64,000 nucleotides of DNA, taken from NCBI GenBank assembly GCA_018389105.1, contig JACATO010002131.1, forward strand, positions 1,547,001 to 1,611,000, read 5' to 3'. The notes beneath the pieces are model-generated. The model worked only from the letters and a program-made list of their open reading frames with translations, was not told where the DNA came from and searched no databases. A program made the position numbers and the translations under genes. Below are positions 25,208 through 35,033 of this stretch, in pieces. Each line of letters begins with the position of its first letter. Within the stretch, counting starts at the first letter, position 1. This stretch comes from Nautilus pompilius (lineage: Eukaryota > Mollusca > Cephalopoda > Nautilida > Nautilidae).

Positions 25208-27748
25208 AGGGTGGTCCAAAAAACTGAAAATGATAATTCTTTCTCTCCACAGGGCTAATTTTATTACACTTCATGAAAAGGAATTACATGCAAAATTTCG
25301 TCTCTCTATCTCATCATTTAGGGGTCGCCCCATTTTTTTACTTTTTCGTCATCAGGTTGGTCTTTGAGGGTGTCGGAATGGCCATTCGGTGTTCGTGAAC
25401 GAGACGGAAGATGAATTGCTTCTGATCCTCATCCTTCGTCAGCGTCGCATTGTACGCCTCTGCCAGGGCCACTCCACGTTCAGCTGCGTCGTTCACCACT
25501 CTCAGGCTTTTGGCTCTGGCCTGAAAGTCCTCGTACAGCTTGTCGCCCTTCCAAGTCAAAGGATCCATCTGCAGGAAGCCCTGCTTCGCTTCCTGGGCTC
25601 CGCCTTTCTTCAGGACGTCAAAAACACGATACGACCTTTTGGTGAAGAAGGCATCAAGGCGGATGTCCCGTGTGTCTTTGATTTTTGCCCGGCGTGGGTG
25701 ATCTTCAATCGGATTTTCCGTCTTCATCCGGGTCACGCAGTCAGCCTTCATCTTGTCTGGAACCCGGTCGTCCAACAGGGAAAAGCCGACCAAGTCTTCC
25801 GCCAAGTACCAGAGATGCCGTTGGAGGGCATTGCTCGCGGTTGCAGCGACGTTTATCTTGTTTGTGTACTTCTGGAGTTCAGTCAGCATCATGATGTCGT
25901 TGTGTGGGGCGTGGGATGACAGAGGAGCTTCGTGCCAAAAGCGGACATACACCAGGGCAATGAACAGCGCCATGACAGTCACATTCCGCTCCTCTCGTTT
26001 CGTTGTCTTGAACTGGTGTCGGAACAGGAACATTTTGAGGCAGTAGATGCCCTTTGACATCCACCTCGCGTGGTGGATGGCACCAGGGGCACGAAACGAT
26101 GGTTGAGTCGTTGTGCCCCCTCCGAGGAACAGGGCTGCGAGCTGCAAGAACTCGAAGTAGTCCTCGCGCGGACACTTCGTTGGATCAGCCAGGGCAGATG
26201 CCAGGTAATCCTTCATCTGGGAGCGGAGCTGCTCCAGATGTCCTTCGAAGAGGGTATCCTCAGCCACTGTGTACCCTTGCTGGTTGATGGTCGGCCACTC
26301 CTTCTGGAAACGCTTGAAAAGGGCGACTTCCGGACCTCCAGTGTCCCCAAAGACGACTCGAAAGACGTCAGAGAGAACAATCTCCAACACATGATGGCGG
26401 CATGCCAACATCGCCAACTCCCTTCCAAGACCTTCTTCGATCCGGGCGCATGCGCCCTTGTGGAGGCCAGTGTTGCTTGCAGTTGTATCGAAGACCAATC
26501 CGACTACTTCATCGCGAATCTTCCAAGACTCAAGCAATTCCAGACACGCTGCAGCCTGAGCTTCTCCAGTACTTCGTGCAGCGCTTGGAATACCCAGCAA
26601 CTTCTCGAATCCTTGACCGGTTACCAGAATCGCAACCCTCTCCACTGTCTTCCCTCCCATCTCCTGCAGCATTTTCCCGTCCCAATGCAGGAGAAGGGGA
26701 CCAGCTGCGTGAAACTTCTTCCGTGCTTCTTCATCTTGGATTTGGCGTGTGTGACTACGCGACTGCCGTATAGAACTTCGGGACAACGTCAGATCAGAAA
26801 TATCGTGGCCCAGGGCTTGTGCAACAGCGCCAGTGACGAACACAGCACCACGATCTGGGAGATTGACTCTATCTAAGGCGCCGACGACTTCAGGAGATGT
26901 GAAGATGTTCTTGGGCCTCTTTGCAGGAGAACCAGATGTACAGGCAGAAGTTGAAGGTCGGTAGTCGTCATCAGCCTGTGACTCCTCCGACGATGTGGAG
27001 CTGGAACTGAAGGCAGCAGCAGCCCCTTGAACTTTGACCTCTCGTTCGTCGTATCTCCGCTTGAGAGCAGCTTCTTGCTCATTTCTCTTCCCACGCCTGG
27101 CCTCGACTCCAGATTTCTTTGCGTCGATCCCTGCAATGCTGCACAAGAAGACGTCCTCACGCTGCATCTTGAGGAACTCCCTGTCTTCTTCGTTGGTCAT
27201 GGTCTGGAGGGCATCGCTTGTGGCAACATCAAAGAGATCCTGAAGGTCATCCAGGAACATCTTCTCCTTGACACGGTCCGACTCTCGCCCACGAGTCCGG
27301 TGTTTCTTGAGCGCTTGGTATTTGTCGTGGGTTCCTCGAAGTTTCCTGACGCAAGCATCCACCCGCTGTGTCGGTATCCTGGCCCTCTCCCATACGGTGA
27401 GGACCTTGCCACATGCCAAGTTCAGGCCTTCCATGACGGTCTTCTTTTCCACGACGTGATGGAACAGGTACAATGACAGCACATCCCGCTTTCTTGGAAG
27501 TCGGGCACATGACAGGGAATCAACAGGCTTCCCGAGAAGCCAACACTCGGGGCTCGAACGATTACTGGTTGCCATATCCTGAAAATAAGAAGAAAAATGA
27601 AAAGATTAAAAGTGGGGCGACCTCTAAATATCATTGTATTGTGATGAAATTTTGCACACAAGGAGAAAAATGCAACACGAAAACAATCAGTGGTGTGGAG
27701 AAAGGATCAGTGCACTATGAAATTTTACACCCCGTTCTGGACCACCCT
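25208..27748 (-). mobile_element. DNA transposon of uncertain superfamily with intact transposase
   Basis: A 2541-bp element with ends AGGGTGGTCCAAAA (left) and AGGGTGGTCCAGAA (inverted right). Similarity continues inward for about 130 bp: GCAAAATTTC and GGTCGCCCCA recur in inverted order near both ends (25285-25345 and 27605-27655). The flanks give either a 3-bp target duplication ACT (25205-25207, 27749-27751) or a TA duplication if the ends are one base shorter. Removal restores an open frame in the host gene either way. It is the most GC-rich and best-preserved element in the window, so probably young. Confidence 0.9.
25338..27575 (-). CDS. Intact 745-aa putative transposase, unclassified family
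   Basis: Unbroken frame from ATG at 27575 to the stop at 25338, filling most of the element. Residues 1-110 are basic and alpha-helical in character (possible DNA binding). Residues 185-225 are a Ser/acidic low-complexity linker. The conserved core has LLLHWDGK (Asp299), a strand-rich segment VAILVTGQGFEKLLGIP, VVGLVFDTTASNTG (Asp363) and LACRHHVLEIVL (Cys392, His394/395), an arrangement like the D, D and C..H of hAT-type RNase-H-fold transposases. GAIHHARWMSKGIY is at 499-511. NDAAERGVALAEAYN (695-709) offers Glu699 as the third acidic residue. Families with this core occur as uncharacterised proteins in many animals. IS3EU-like is my best guess, held weakly. No zinc finger is visible. Likely acts in the nucleus on its own terminal repeats. 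Confidence 0.75.
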   Translation of the reverse strand: MATSNRSSPECWLLGKPVDSLSCARLPRKRDVLSLYLFHHVVEKKTVMEGLNLACGKVLTVWERARIPTQRVDACVRKLRGTHDKYQALKKHRTRGRESDRVKEKMFLDDLQDLFDVATSDALQTMTNEEDREFLKMQREDVFLCSIAGIDAKKSGVEARRGKRNEQEAALKRRYDEREVKVQGAAAAFSSSSTSSEESQADDDYRPSTSACTSGSPAKRPKNIFTSPEVVGALDRVNLPDRGAVFVTGAVAQALGHDISDLTLSRSSIRQSRSHTRQIQDEEARKKFHAAGPLLLHWDGKMLQEMGGKTVERVAILVTGQGFEKLLGIPSAARSTGEAQAAACLELLESWKIRDEVVGLVFDTTASNTGLHKGACARIEEGLGRELAMLACRHHVLEIVLSDVFRVVFGDTGGPEVALFKRFQKEWPTINQQGYTVAEDTLFEGHLEQLRSQMKDYLASALADPTKCPREDYFEFLQLAALFLGGGTTTQPSFRAPGAIHHARWMSKGIYCLKMFLFRHQFKTTKREERNVTVMALFIALVYVRFWHEAPLSSHAPHNDIMMLTELQKYTNKINVAATASNALQRHLWYLAEDLVGFSLLDDRVPDKMKADCVTRMKTENPIEDHPRRAKIKDTRDIRLDAFFTKRSYRVFDVLKKGGAQEAKQGFLQMDPLTWKGDKLYEDFQARAKSLRVVNDAAERGVALAEAYNATLTKDEDQKQFIFRLVHEHRMAIPTPSKTNLMTKK

Positions 27749-27994
27749 ACTGATCATTGATGAGCAGTTGTCATCATCTTCGACATCGTCATCTTGAAGA
27801 TCTTGGCACTTCGGACTGTCTTCAGCACAGGTTGATTCACCGTGAAAGTCGGGCATCAAGTCACGGAATGAGGAGGCACTTGGACTTGTCCCCGATGCAG
27901 CCAGCGATGTTGATGTTGTTGCAGATGCAGTTGAACCTTCACCATGCTCAATTTGTCCTTGCTCGTCTTTTTTACTCTTCTCAATAAGCCATCC

Positions 27995-28050
27995 CTGAAA
28001 TTACCAAATTACGATACATACATATATATACATATATTTTTAGACCTTAC
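27995..28050 (-). other. 56-bp intron of the HAFTGCD-family gene
   Basis: On the minus strand the donor is CAAG|GTAAGG and the acceptor AATTTCAG|GGATGG. Removing it joins two open frames in phase 0 (ENPFK then GWLIEKSKKDEQ). Unspliced, the frame stops after 13 codons. The intron is unusually short for a vertebrate gene. Confidence 0.7.
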
Positions 28051-28215
28051 CTTGAAAGGGTTTTCCTGATCCGAAGTTCCTGGAGTTTTGAATCTAATCG
28101 GTTTCCGAGCTCGGACCAAATCCGAGTGGCATCTCTCACTGTGACGCTTTGTATAGTCACTGTCCATTGTTTGACCACACACAGTGCACTCCAGTTTCCG
28201 ACGCTTTGGCGGCAT

Positions 28216-28800
28216 GATGTGTAGGCGGTTGCTATAAAGAGCTCACTAGACCTATCTTAATTATTCAAATACTGTAAAATACAGCAAATCTTAAGCTTTT
28301 AAACAGTACATAATAGCATTATAGGGGACCATTATAATGGGGACAAATTTTGATGCAGGTGAATTAGTTCAATGATGTGATAGTTGTGAAATAATAGCGC
28401 TAGTGAAGAACATTTTTTTTCCAACATGTAAATTTCCGACCGATGGTACCAAAATCCGACCAGGGGGGCGGTCGCCCCCCCCCCCCCCTGTAGCCTCGCC
28501 ACTGCTTGGTGGCAGATCAACAGGAAGCTGGAGGGGTGACACCAGGGCAAGCTGACCTGGAGGGACTGTTACACAATCGGGCTATAGCTTCCTTCACTGT
28601 TCACATAAAGCCCTGATTAGTGTGTGTGCACCTCACACTTGGTAGCATTTGGCACCCACATTAATTCCCAAACAGAACAAAAGCTTGATTTGACCGGAAA
28701 TTTTTGAAGAGCAGAGGGGATGGGAGTTTATGATCTCCACTGATATGAATTCAGTGGTTTATTTAACTCAATAAAATATGCTGTTCGCCAAATTTTTCAA
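28216..28800. other. Spacer with a hAT-type end
   Basis: No gene. A run of C at about 28470-28490 followed by GTAGCCTCGCCACTG near 28490-28505 reads inverted as CAGTGGCGAGGCTAC, a common hAT terminal form. This may be the end of a non-autonomous copy lying to its left. No partner end was identified. Confidence 0.45.
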
Positions 28801-28804
28801 CAGG

Positions 28805-30335
28805 TTAGAAAATATGTTCGCCAGATTGGAGCATTAATCGCCATTGGCGATTTGGTGAGCGGGTAGCGCGATCCCTGAGGATGGGCCAAACTGTTCGTGA
28901 TGTTCGGTCTCCATGACAGTGCAGAAAGTCAAGCGTGTGGAGCACCACATGTCCAAGCAGGGCTTGGAAACTGCGCTGAACGGTATCGAGAATCAGATGC
29001 CACCCACCGTGGCATCCAAGAGGAAACCCATGGATCTTGACTAACCATTCACTATGTTGTTTTTCGAGAGTCGTGCACAAAGCTTCATACTTTGTGCACT
29101 TTTCCTTGTACACCTGTTCCAGAGATGCCATTGAGTTGTCCAGGCATATGGTAGAGTCTACCAACATGACCCTGCCTGGCTTAGTGAATACTAAGTCCAG
29201 CATCAGTCTATGGCTGTCCACTTCCTAGACCAGTTCAACGATGACAGCCCAGCATCGTCTTATCGCTTCAGCTGTGATCATCAAACAGATTTGGTCATGG
29301 TGGCGGATTCTCTTTGCTTTGGTGTAATAGCAAGTGCCACACACATGGCCGTGTGTTTCTGTTGGAACTTGGCAATGATGACTGGTCTTGTCCAGAATGC
29401 GTCCATGGGCTAACGACTCTTTCGTTAGAAAGATATTGAGGCAGAATTTGAGTGCAGCGATTTCACGCCAATCAATTCCTGTAACCATTGATTGGCAAGT
29501 GGATTGTTGACAAAACACTCAATCCTCATACCCTGCACCAGTGGGACCATCCACTCCGCCAGCTCCTGTCTTCATGATATCAGATGGTCATCATGGATCG
29601 TTAAACACGCAGCAGATACTGTGTTATGTATCTGTTCATCAATATGCAGATGGCTTCAGATATCATGAACCTGCGCGTCCTCAACCACTGCAATTTTCTG
29701 CAGACATTGATATCTCTCAGAGGGTATGCTTCGAGCCCGATGAGTGAAATCTAATCCACTATCCCTGGTTGCGTTGTCCCATTGTGTGAGGATGGTGGGC
29801 GACATTTCAGAATGTACAAGCGTATATTGCCATCTAAGAAGAAGGTATACAGCCAGAAGCTCCACCTTTTGTCGTGGCTTCAATGCAACCTGTTGAAGGG
29901 CATTCAGCTGCATGGTAAACTGTCCTAGGCTCTCCTCCTTCAGACGCAGGTTGGTCCAAGGGCTAATATCAATTCCCAGATACCATAGTACGTCGTCGGG
30001 TCCAACCATTGGGACTGCTTCATTCGAAATTGTCCATCATGGTTCCTCCCACATCAGGAACGTCTTCCCTATTGGTCATATTGATAGTCCTCTGCATTTC
30101 TTTGGGTTCAGTTGGAGGTCAGTTTGACCGCAGGAGGAGACCTGGATAATTTTCTTCATATTGCAATGCGTCAGCGTGTGAGATCTTTACGCTGCCTGAT
30201 TCATAACGTAAGTCCATCTTTCCCAATCCAACCTGAAGGTTGTTCGTAGCGATGTTAAAAAGCAGTTGTGAGAGGGGATCACCCTGCTTGACCCCGCATC
30301 TGATGTGGATGGGCTTTGATTTTTGTCCCTCTATA
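28805..30335 (-). pseudogene. R2/NeSL-like non-LTR retrotransposon, reverse transcriptase fragment
   Basis: Minus-strand fragment with the RT motif RCGVKQGDPLSQLLFN near 30235-30305, a decayed active-site box (HADAL in place of the usual F/YADDL) about 100 bp on, then the thumb-like segment VLWYLGIDISPWTNLRLKEE (about 29950-30005). Farther 3' is the C-terminal domain with DLVFTKPGRVMLVDSTICLD (about 29130-29200) and KCTKYEALCTTLEKQHSEW, characteristic of R2-group elements. It is truncated at the 5' side at about 30335, where a hAT end begins. Many frameshifts are present and no intact domain remains. Confidence 0.85.
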
Positions 30336-33200
30336 GTAGGGATCCCAACCTTTTTAGACTTGAGGCACCCTTCTGGAGGGGGTTAGAATCTTGGGGCACA
30401 CTAGACAACCACAATGTAAAATCACTACATATATTTATTTTATTAATGTGAGACTCGTGATTGATGCTTAGAGCACACAATTTTGATATCAGGCTTAGAG
30501 GGTTCATACACCTTACATCAAGAAAAAATTAAGGACTTTTTTTACTTTTAAGGACACCTTTGGTCAGAATGTCAGGACCTAAAAAAACAAAAATTTGCAT
30601 AAATCACAGACTGCAATTACAGTGATGAGGTATGTCATGTAGTAAGTAATGGGCACTCTGAAGTGCAAGTGCTGATACAACAACCTTTATGAGACAACAA
30701 CATAATTCTAGCCGTACCCAGTTACCAAAGCAAAGATGTACTTCTACAAGCCCACTTAATGAAAGTGCAGACCTTTGGATTCTCCACACTGAGAAATAGC
30801 TTGTATTTCACTGGGGACGTTTTTCTGGTGGGTTAACACATTTAAATGGATGTGAAATAGAACTCCTAAGAATCTTACTAACACTCCTGTATATATAAAA
30901 CCAATTTAGAAGCAGAAAAATGTACTTGTGTTCAATATTGATGAAGAAGTAAAACATTGAAAGATACACAAATTATGAGTTTCATCAAGTCATGTTCTAT
31001 CATTCTTGTATCTGAATGTCATTTATTCATTACACACTGTCAATGACTTTCTAAAAACAAAATTGAAGATGTACTCTTTAGAAAGGTCTGAAAAGATAAC
31101 TCTGTAGTATGAAAATGTAGATCAACATGGGTGACCCCCCCTCAATTAACTGTTTTATGCTTATTGCTAACTTCAGTCCACACCAATATTAGCTAGACTT
31201 TAGTGATACCAATTTCTGATCTAATGTCTCCTTCACATTGTCCAGTTCTTCTTTTAGCTTGCTTTGTGCAATGTGCATAAAACTGTTTGCCTGTGTTAAA
31301 AAAAGGAAAGAGCGCACACTTTCAGCTTTATCAGAGAATTCATCTGCACACTTAATGAGGCTGTCTGCTAACATCTCTTATGTAATCTCAGTTCATCTAC
31401 TTCCTCCATCAGGTATTTCCGCTTAAGAGATTTTCCTTCGTCTTTCGCTGATTATCTAAATAAGCGTGATACCGTTACCTACCAGAAAGTGCAGACTGGA
31501 TTAATTCTTTGTTGATTTCATCTTTGAGAATACCTCCCATTATTCTAATGTGGTCATATACAATTCTCTGGGAAATCAATGATTCCTGTTTCAAATTTTT
31601 CACAACCATTTCTTTGTTGACTGAAAAGCCCACTCTACACTGGCTTGGCCATGTGAGAGTATCAGCAACAACTGAAAAAGAGACCACAAGTCAGCTGCAG
31701 ATTCATTTGATGCCAGGTAAGAATAGAAAAATGAATCAACCCTATCAATATTCTTGTTGAAATCCCTGAAAGCAGATGGAGCTGTAGACACACTCCTGTC
31801 CAAAAACTGTGCATACTGCCGAATGACTTCACACTTTTCCAAATCTAATCTACCTGCATCAATAAGTGTTTTCGCAATCTTCCTGAATCTCTCCAGGAGA
31901 TGATCTCTTTTTTCAGAAACAGCCATTTGCCTGGGATCAAGGCAGACAAGATTTCTGACATGTGCATATTTCACTGGACATTTTTCTAAGAGCTTATCCA
32001 CCATTTCCACCAACCCGTTTTGAACAGCCATCCTGAAGTCCATCATCTGCCTTTCACTTACCTTTATCTGATGAGAAAGTTCCCTCAGCATATTGTCAGC
32101 TGAAAAACCAATATCTACCTTTCTCCAATCTATGTAATTCTTTTTGTCATGAATATCTACCTCAGTAAGTTTATAGGCAGTAGAAGACTCTTTCAGAAGC
32201 TCAGGCTTCATAAACCTAGCCTCAATGAATCTAATTATGTGTGCAAGGTCAGTTGACAAGAAAGGCACCATTGGTTTATCAGTTTGTCTCCCTTTCTGGC
32301 ACAGTACCAAAGTTTTAGCAACATATACAAAGAAGTGGATCTTTGGGAGAATTAGGACATCACCAGTAGCTCTTGTACAGTTGTGAAGGACTCGGTACCT
32401 GGATATGGGTATTTTTTCAGTTTCACTTTCTCCACATAATTTACAATATTATTCCAAATATTCAAAGCCTTCTCAGTCACGGGCACATTTTCTAGCCATC
32501 TATGCTGACACATTTTGGCTGGAAAGATGTCTGAGCCAGTAGCAGCAGTATAATCATCACATCTAACAGAGGTGTCTTTGAACAGTCTGTACATACCATG
32601 GAATAAACTGTCCAGTCTCCACACAGTTTCAGTAAAACAACTCTTGAAGACTCCATGGCAGACATATAATCCACAACTTCCCATGTTCAAAAGCTCCTTA
32701 TCCAAGTCTGTTCTGATCTGATCTTGCAACAATTTATAGAATTTACAATTTACATTGGGCCCATCCATTGAAACCTTCAGGAGGTGATGGAAATTGAGCT
32801 TTTCACACAACTGTTAGAGAAATTTACATCAATGTCTCAGCATCACCATGGCCCATGAACCCTGAACCATAGTATCTGGTAACAACTTCATTGTTTTGCC
32901 ACAGCCTAACATGTATGTCCATCTGCTTCATTTGCTCCTTGTGGTTCATGCTCTCATCAAATAACAACACGTACCCTGTCTGCTTATTGACATTATCTTG
33001 CAAAAGTTGAGAGAAATGTGGTTCCAGCCCAAAACAAATCATTTAAGCACATTTCCTTTCACCACAGCTGAATGCTTTAGCAGTGTGACTATCAGGGAAC
33101 ATGGCAGCAAGGAGTTCATTATTATCCTGACATGACTTGAAACTATAGTGACTGTCAGTAACTTTCAAACACCACAAGATCTCTGCCTTTGTAGTACTTC
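30336..33200 (-). pseudogene. hAT-superfamily transposase remnant (SHGQA type)
   Basis: The left boundary resembles a hAT end (GGGATCCCAACCTTTTT, 30340). Coding pieces on the minus strand are 33042-32824 (VLLFDESMNHKEQMKQMDIH with the first Asp, RYYGSGFMGHGDAETLM), 32810-32352 (LKVSMDGPNVNCKFYKLL with the second Asp; CGLYVCHGVF, the C..H position), 32310-31600 (long frame ending LLILSHGQASVE) and 31687-31475 (VGFSVNKEMVVKNLKQESLI), joined by a frameshift inside the SHGQASVERGFS motif. A last helical segment is at 31374-31189. The DES...D..H layout is hAT-like. The family is common in fishes as uncharacterised proteins. Confidence 0.8.
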
Positions 33201-34164
33201 CACTTTATGAGGTCGTCATCAAGTGTGTTACTTGGTGGTTGGGACCTTGAAGGAACAGAGGTACTGGGAATGGGTGCTGTAGAAGCAAGTGCACCTGCAG
33301 CAGTGATGACATTCTGTGGGAGAAGTCAGTTATACTTTCCATTCTCTTCAAAACTTCCATGGTTGTACAAGAAAAGAAGTAAAAATTAGTCTGTACCAAT
33401 CAGGCAAAACCAGAGTTGGGTCAGTCAAATTTTTGCTAAGGGTCACTGACCCAAGGTCTCAACTCTCTGCAAAGAAAAGGTGAAAGAGTGCAGAAGCTTT
33501 GGAGGTGTTGATCCACAGCTTAAATATGAATGGAAAGACAAAATTATGTGAAATACTAGTATTGACAACTGCCTAAATATTACTCTCTTGGTTATGTTAT
33601 TTTTGAATAGCCGGAAATTAAATTTAGAAAGAGTCATTTACATAAAGATAGATACAGGCCTTTTCATGAAGAAAACCTCGCACGAGAGGACAGTCAGTCA
33701 CGTGATTTGGTTTGTGCGAGTGATCGCTCGCTCAAAAATATAGATGTTGTATTTTGAAATTAATCATTAAAAAATAGGATAAATAATGTTAAATAAAATT
33801 ATATTAAAACAAGCTTTTACAATATATCAATAAACTGACACCCATTCGAACTTGGCACCTATCTCATAAACAGTGTCCTGAAGTAGATTTTGTTTTATTT
33901 TAATTACACACTTCCCGCACTGAGACCACTTCTCTCTGGCACCAGTTTATTTTTGTTTGAGCTGGGGTCATTTTTACATTGTTCTTGACTAGTGACGATC
34001 AACGATGTTGCTGCAAAGTAAAACAAACAGATCTGTCCTACCCCATGACCGCGCATTCGGCGTTGCAAAGGTTTGTTTACAGAATTTGTTTAGCGGCTTC
34101 CCGGCCTTTACTGACGTATGTGATTCCTTGTGGTTCAAACCCCGATAAGATGTTCTTTTTGTTC
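33201..34164. other. Spacer without recognised genes
   Basis: AT-rich at 33540-33900 and mixed composition afterwards. Small open frames show no family resemblance. Confidence 0.35.
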
Positions 34165-34409
34165 ATCTGTATCTACTTTAAGGGCCGTGGTAAGAATTTC
34201 AGAAACTGAGGGTATTATTAGAATCTCTCCAATTGTGTGTGGTTTTCCACATTTAGCTATTAGTTGTGATATCTTGTATGAAGCAATGAGGCAATTGTCA
34301 AGTTTTGGATTAGATTTTTTAAATATATCTAGAGCAGGGCATCTATCAAATGTCTCCTCCATCTTTTGTAACTGTAATATATCATATGAACCTTTTTTCC
34401 GGGTGCTCT
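34165..34409 (-). repeat. Near-identical copy of part of the 19-21 kb hAT transposase
   Basis: Matches 20497-20740 over about 244 bp with only about four differences, one of them a T-run length change. It encodes the segment between the BED finger and the first catalytic Asp (EETFDRCPALDIFKKSNPKL, KISQLIAKCGKPHTIGE) in the same minus orientation. Sequence on both sides does not match the 20 kb copy. Confidence 0.93.
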
Positions 34410-34559
34410 CTTGGCGTATGCACATGCGCTGTGACTTTAAAATTAAAAAAGGTCAGAAAACCCATACAGTTCCTTCCTTTTTTCAAACAGTAAAAGAGTT
34501 TCATAAAGCGTTAGTTAAAGACTAACTTGTATCACTGCCTTGTGCCTTTGCTGTCAAAC

Positions 34560-34679
34560 CAGGGTAAAAATCATAAAAAAAAAGAAAAATTTTCCAGATT
34601 TTCAAAAAAACCAGGACAGCATTTCAAACTGGCCAGGACACTGGGCATCCCAGTCAAACCAGGACGTATGGTAAGCCTA
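34560..34679 (-). mobile_element. hAT-like terminal region
   Basis: Repeated CCAGGACA/CCAGGACG motifs end in GTATGGTAAGCCTA, which reads inverted as TAGGCTTACCATACGTCCTG, a common hAT terminal form. It may close a short non-autonomous element that contains the 34165-34409 transposase fragment. Its left end was not found. Confidence 0.5.
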
Positions 34680-34699
34680 CATAGTATGTACTGTATTTT

Positions 34700-34771
34700 C
34701 TAGGGAAGTATGCATAAGTCGACAAGAAAAGATTGGTTCCCAGCGTGTCGAGTTAAGCGGGTTCCACTGTA
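34700..34771. mobile_element. Solo Tigger/pogo-type end
   Basis: GTGTCGAGTTAAGCGGGTTCCACTGTA reads inverted as a TA-flanked CAGTGGAACCCGCTTAACTC, typical of pogo/Tigger terminal repeats. No transposase or second end lies nearby, so it is a truncated or miniature copy. Confidence 0.55.
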
Positions 34772-35033
34772 CCTAAGAAAATAGTAATTATAAAACACTA
34801 ATATTCTTAATTAAGAATAACAATTTATTATTTCCTTCTACGTCAGATTTCACACTTGATCTCACCAAACACGGGTCAACATTCAATGCATAATTTCTTC
34901 GAAATAAACTGAACTTCATGTGGCATTTTTCATCCGCTAATGACTTGTGATGCAATTTTTTGCTGTCTCAGTGAGATTCTGTTATATTAGTTTTCAGATA
35001 TTTGGATGTGGCTATCCGATATTTTAGAGGGTC

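Larger units (their letters stand above)
23245..28215 (-). pseudogene. Orphan two-exon gene (HAFTGCD family) split by two transposons
   Basis: Function unknown; the family recurs in animal genomes as uncharacterised multi-copy genes and may itself belong to a mobile element. Exon 1 (28215-28051) encodes MPPKRRKLECTVCGQTMDSD and a C2H2-like CxxC...H...H finger. A 56-bp GT-AG intron (28050-27995) follows. Exon 2 (from 27994) is Ser/Thr-rich and acidic, then is broken at 27748 by a 2541-bp element. It resumes at 25204 with DEEADTWLLLH-type sequence, CDSDVAIIAFSLRSQL (about 24740), LIGLHAFTGCDSTSGFYGKG (about 24570) and LPPTKDALHMH. A 754-bp hAT then interrupts it at 24149. The C-terminus, CGCKVSECKSLNCSCRK then CTGMCKCLNC, is a CXC-like cysteine motif ending at a stop at 23245. 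Several stops and frameshifts between 24180 and 25190 show it is dead. Confidence 0.75.

Noticed and set aside
25389..27476. Long plus-strand frames (up to 268 codons) opposite the 745-aa transposase
   Set aside because: Antisense shadows of a GC-rich coding sequence; no recognisable domains.
34130..34525. Plus-strand 131-codon frame
   Set aside because: Antisense of the duplicated hAT fragment; the minus strand carries the family motifs.
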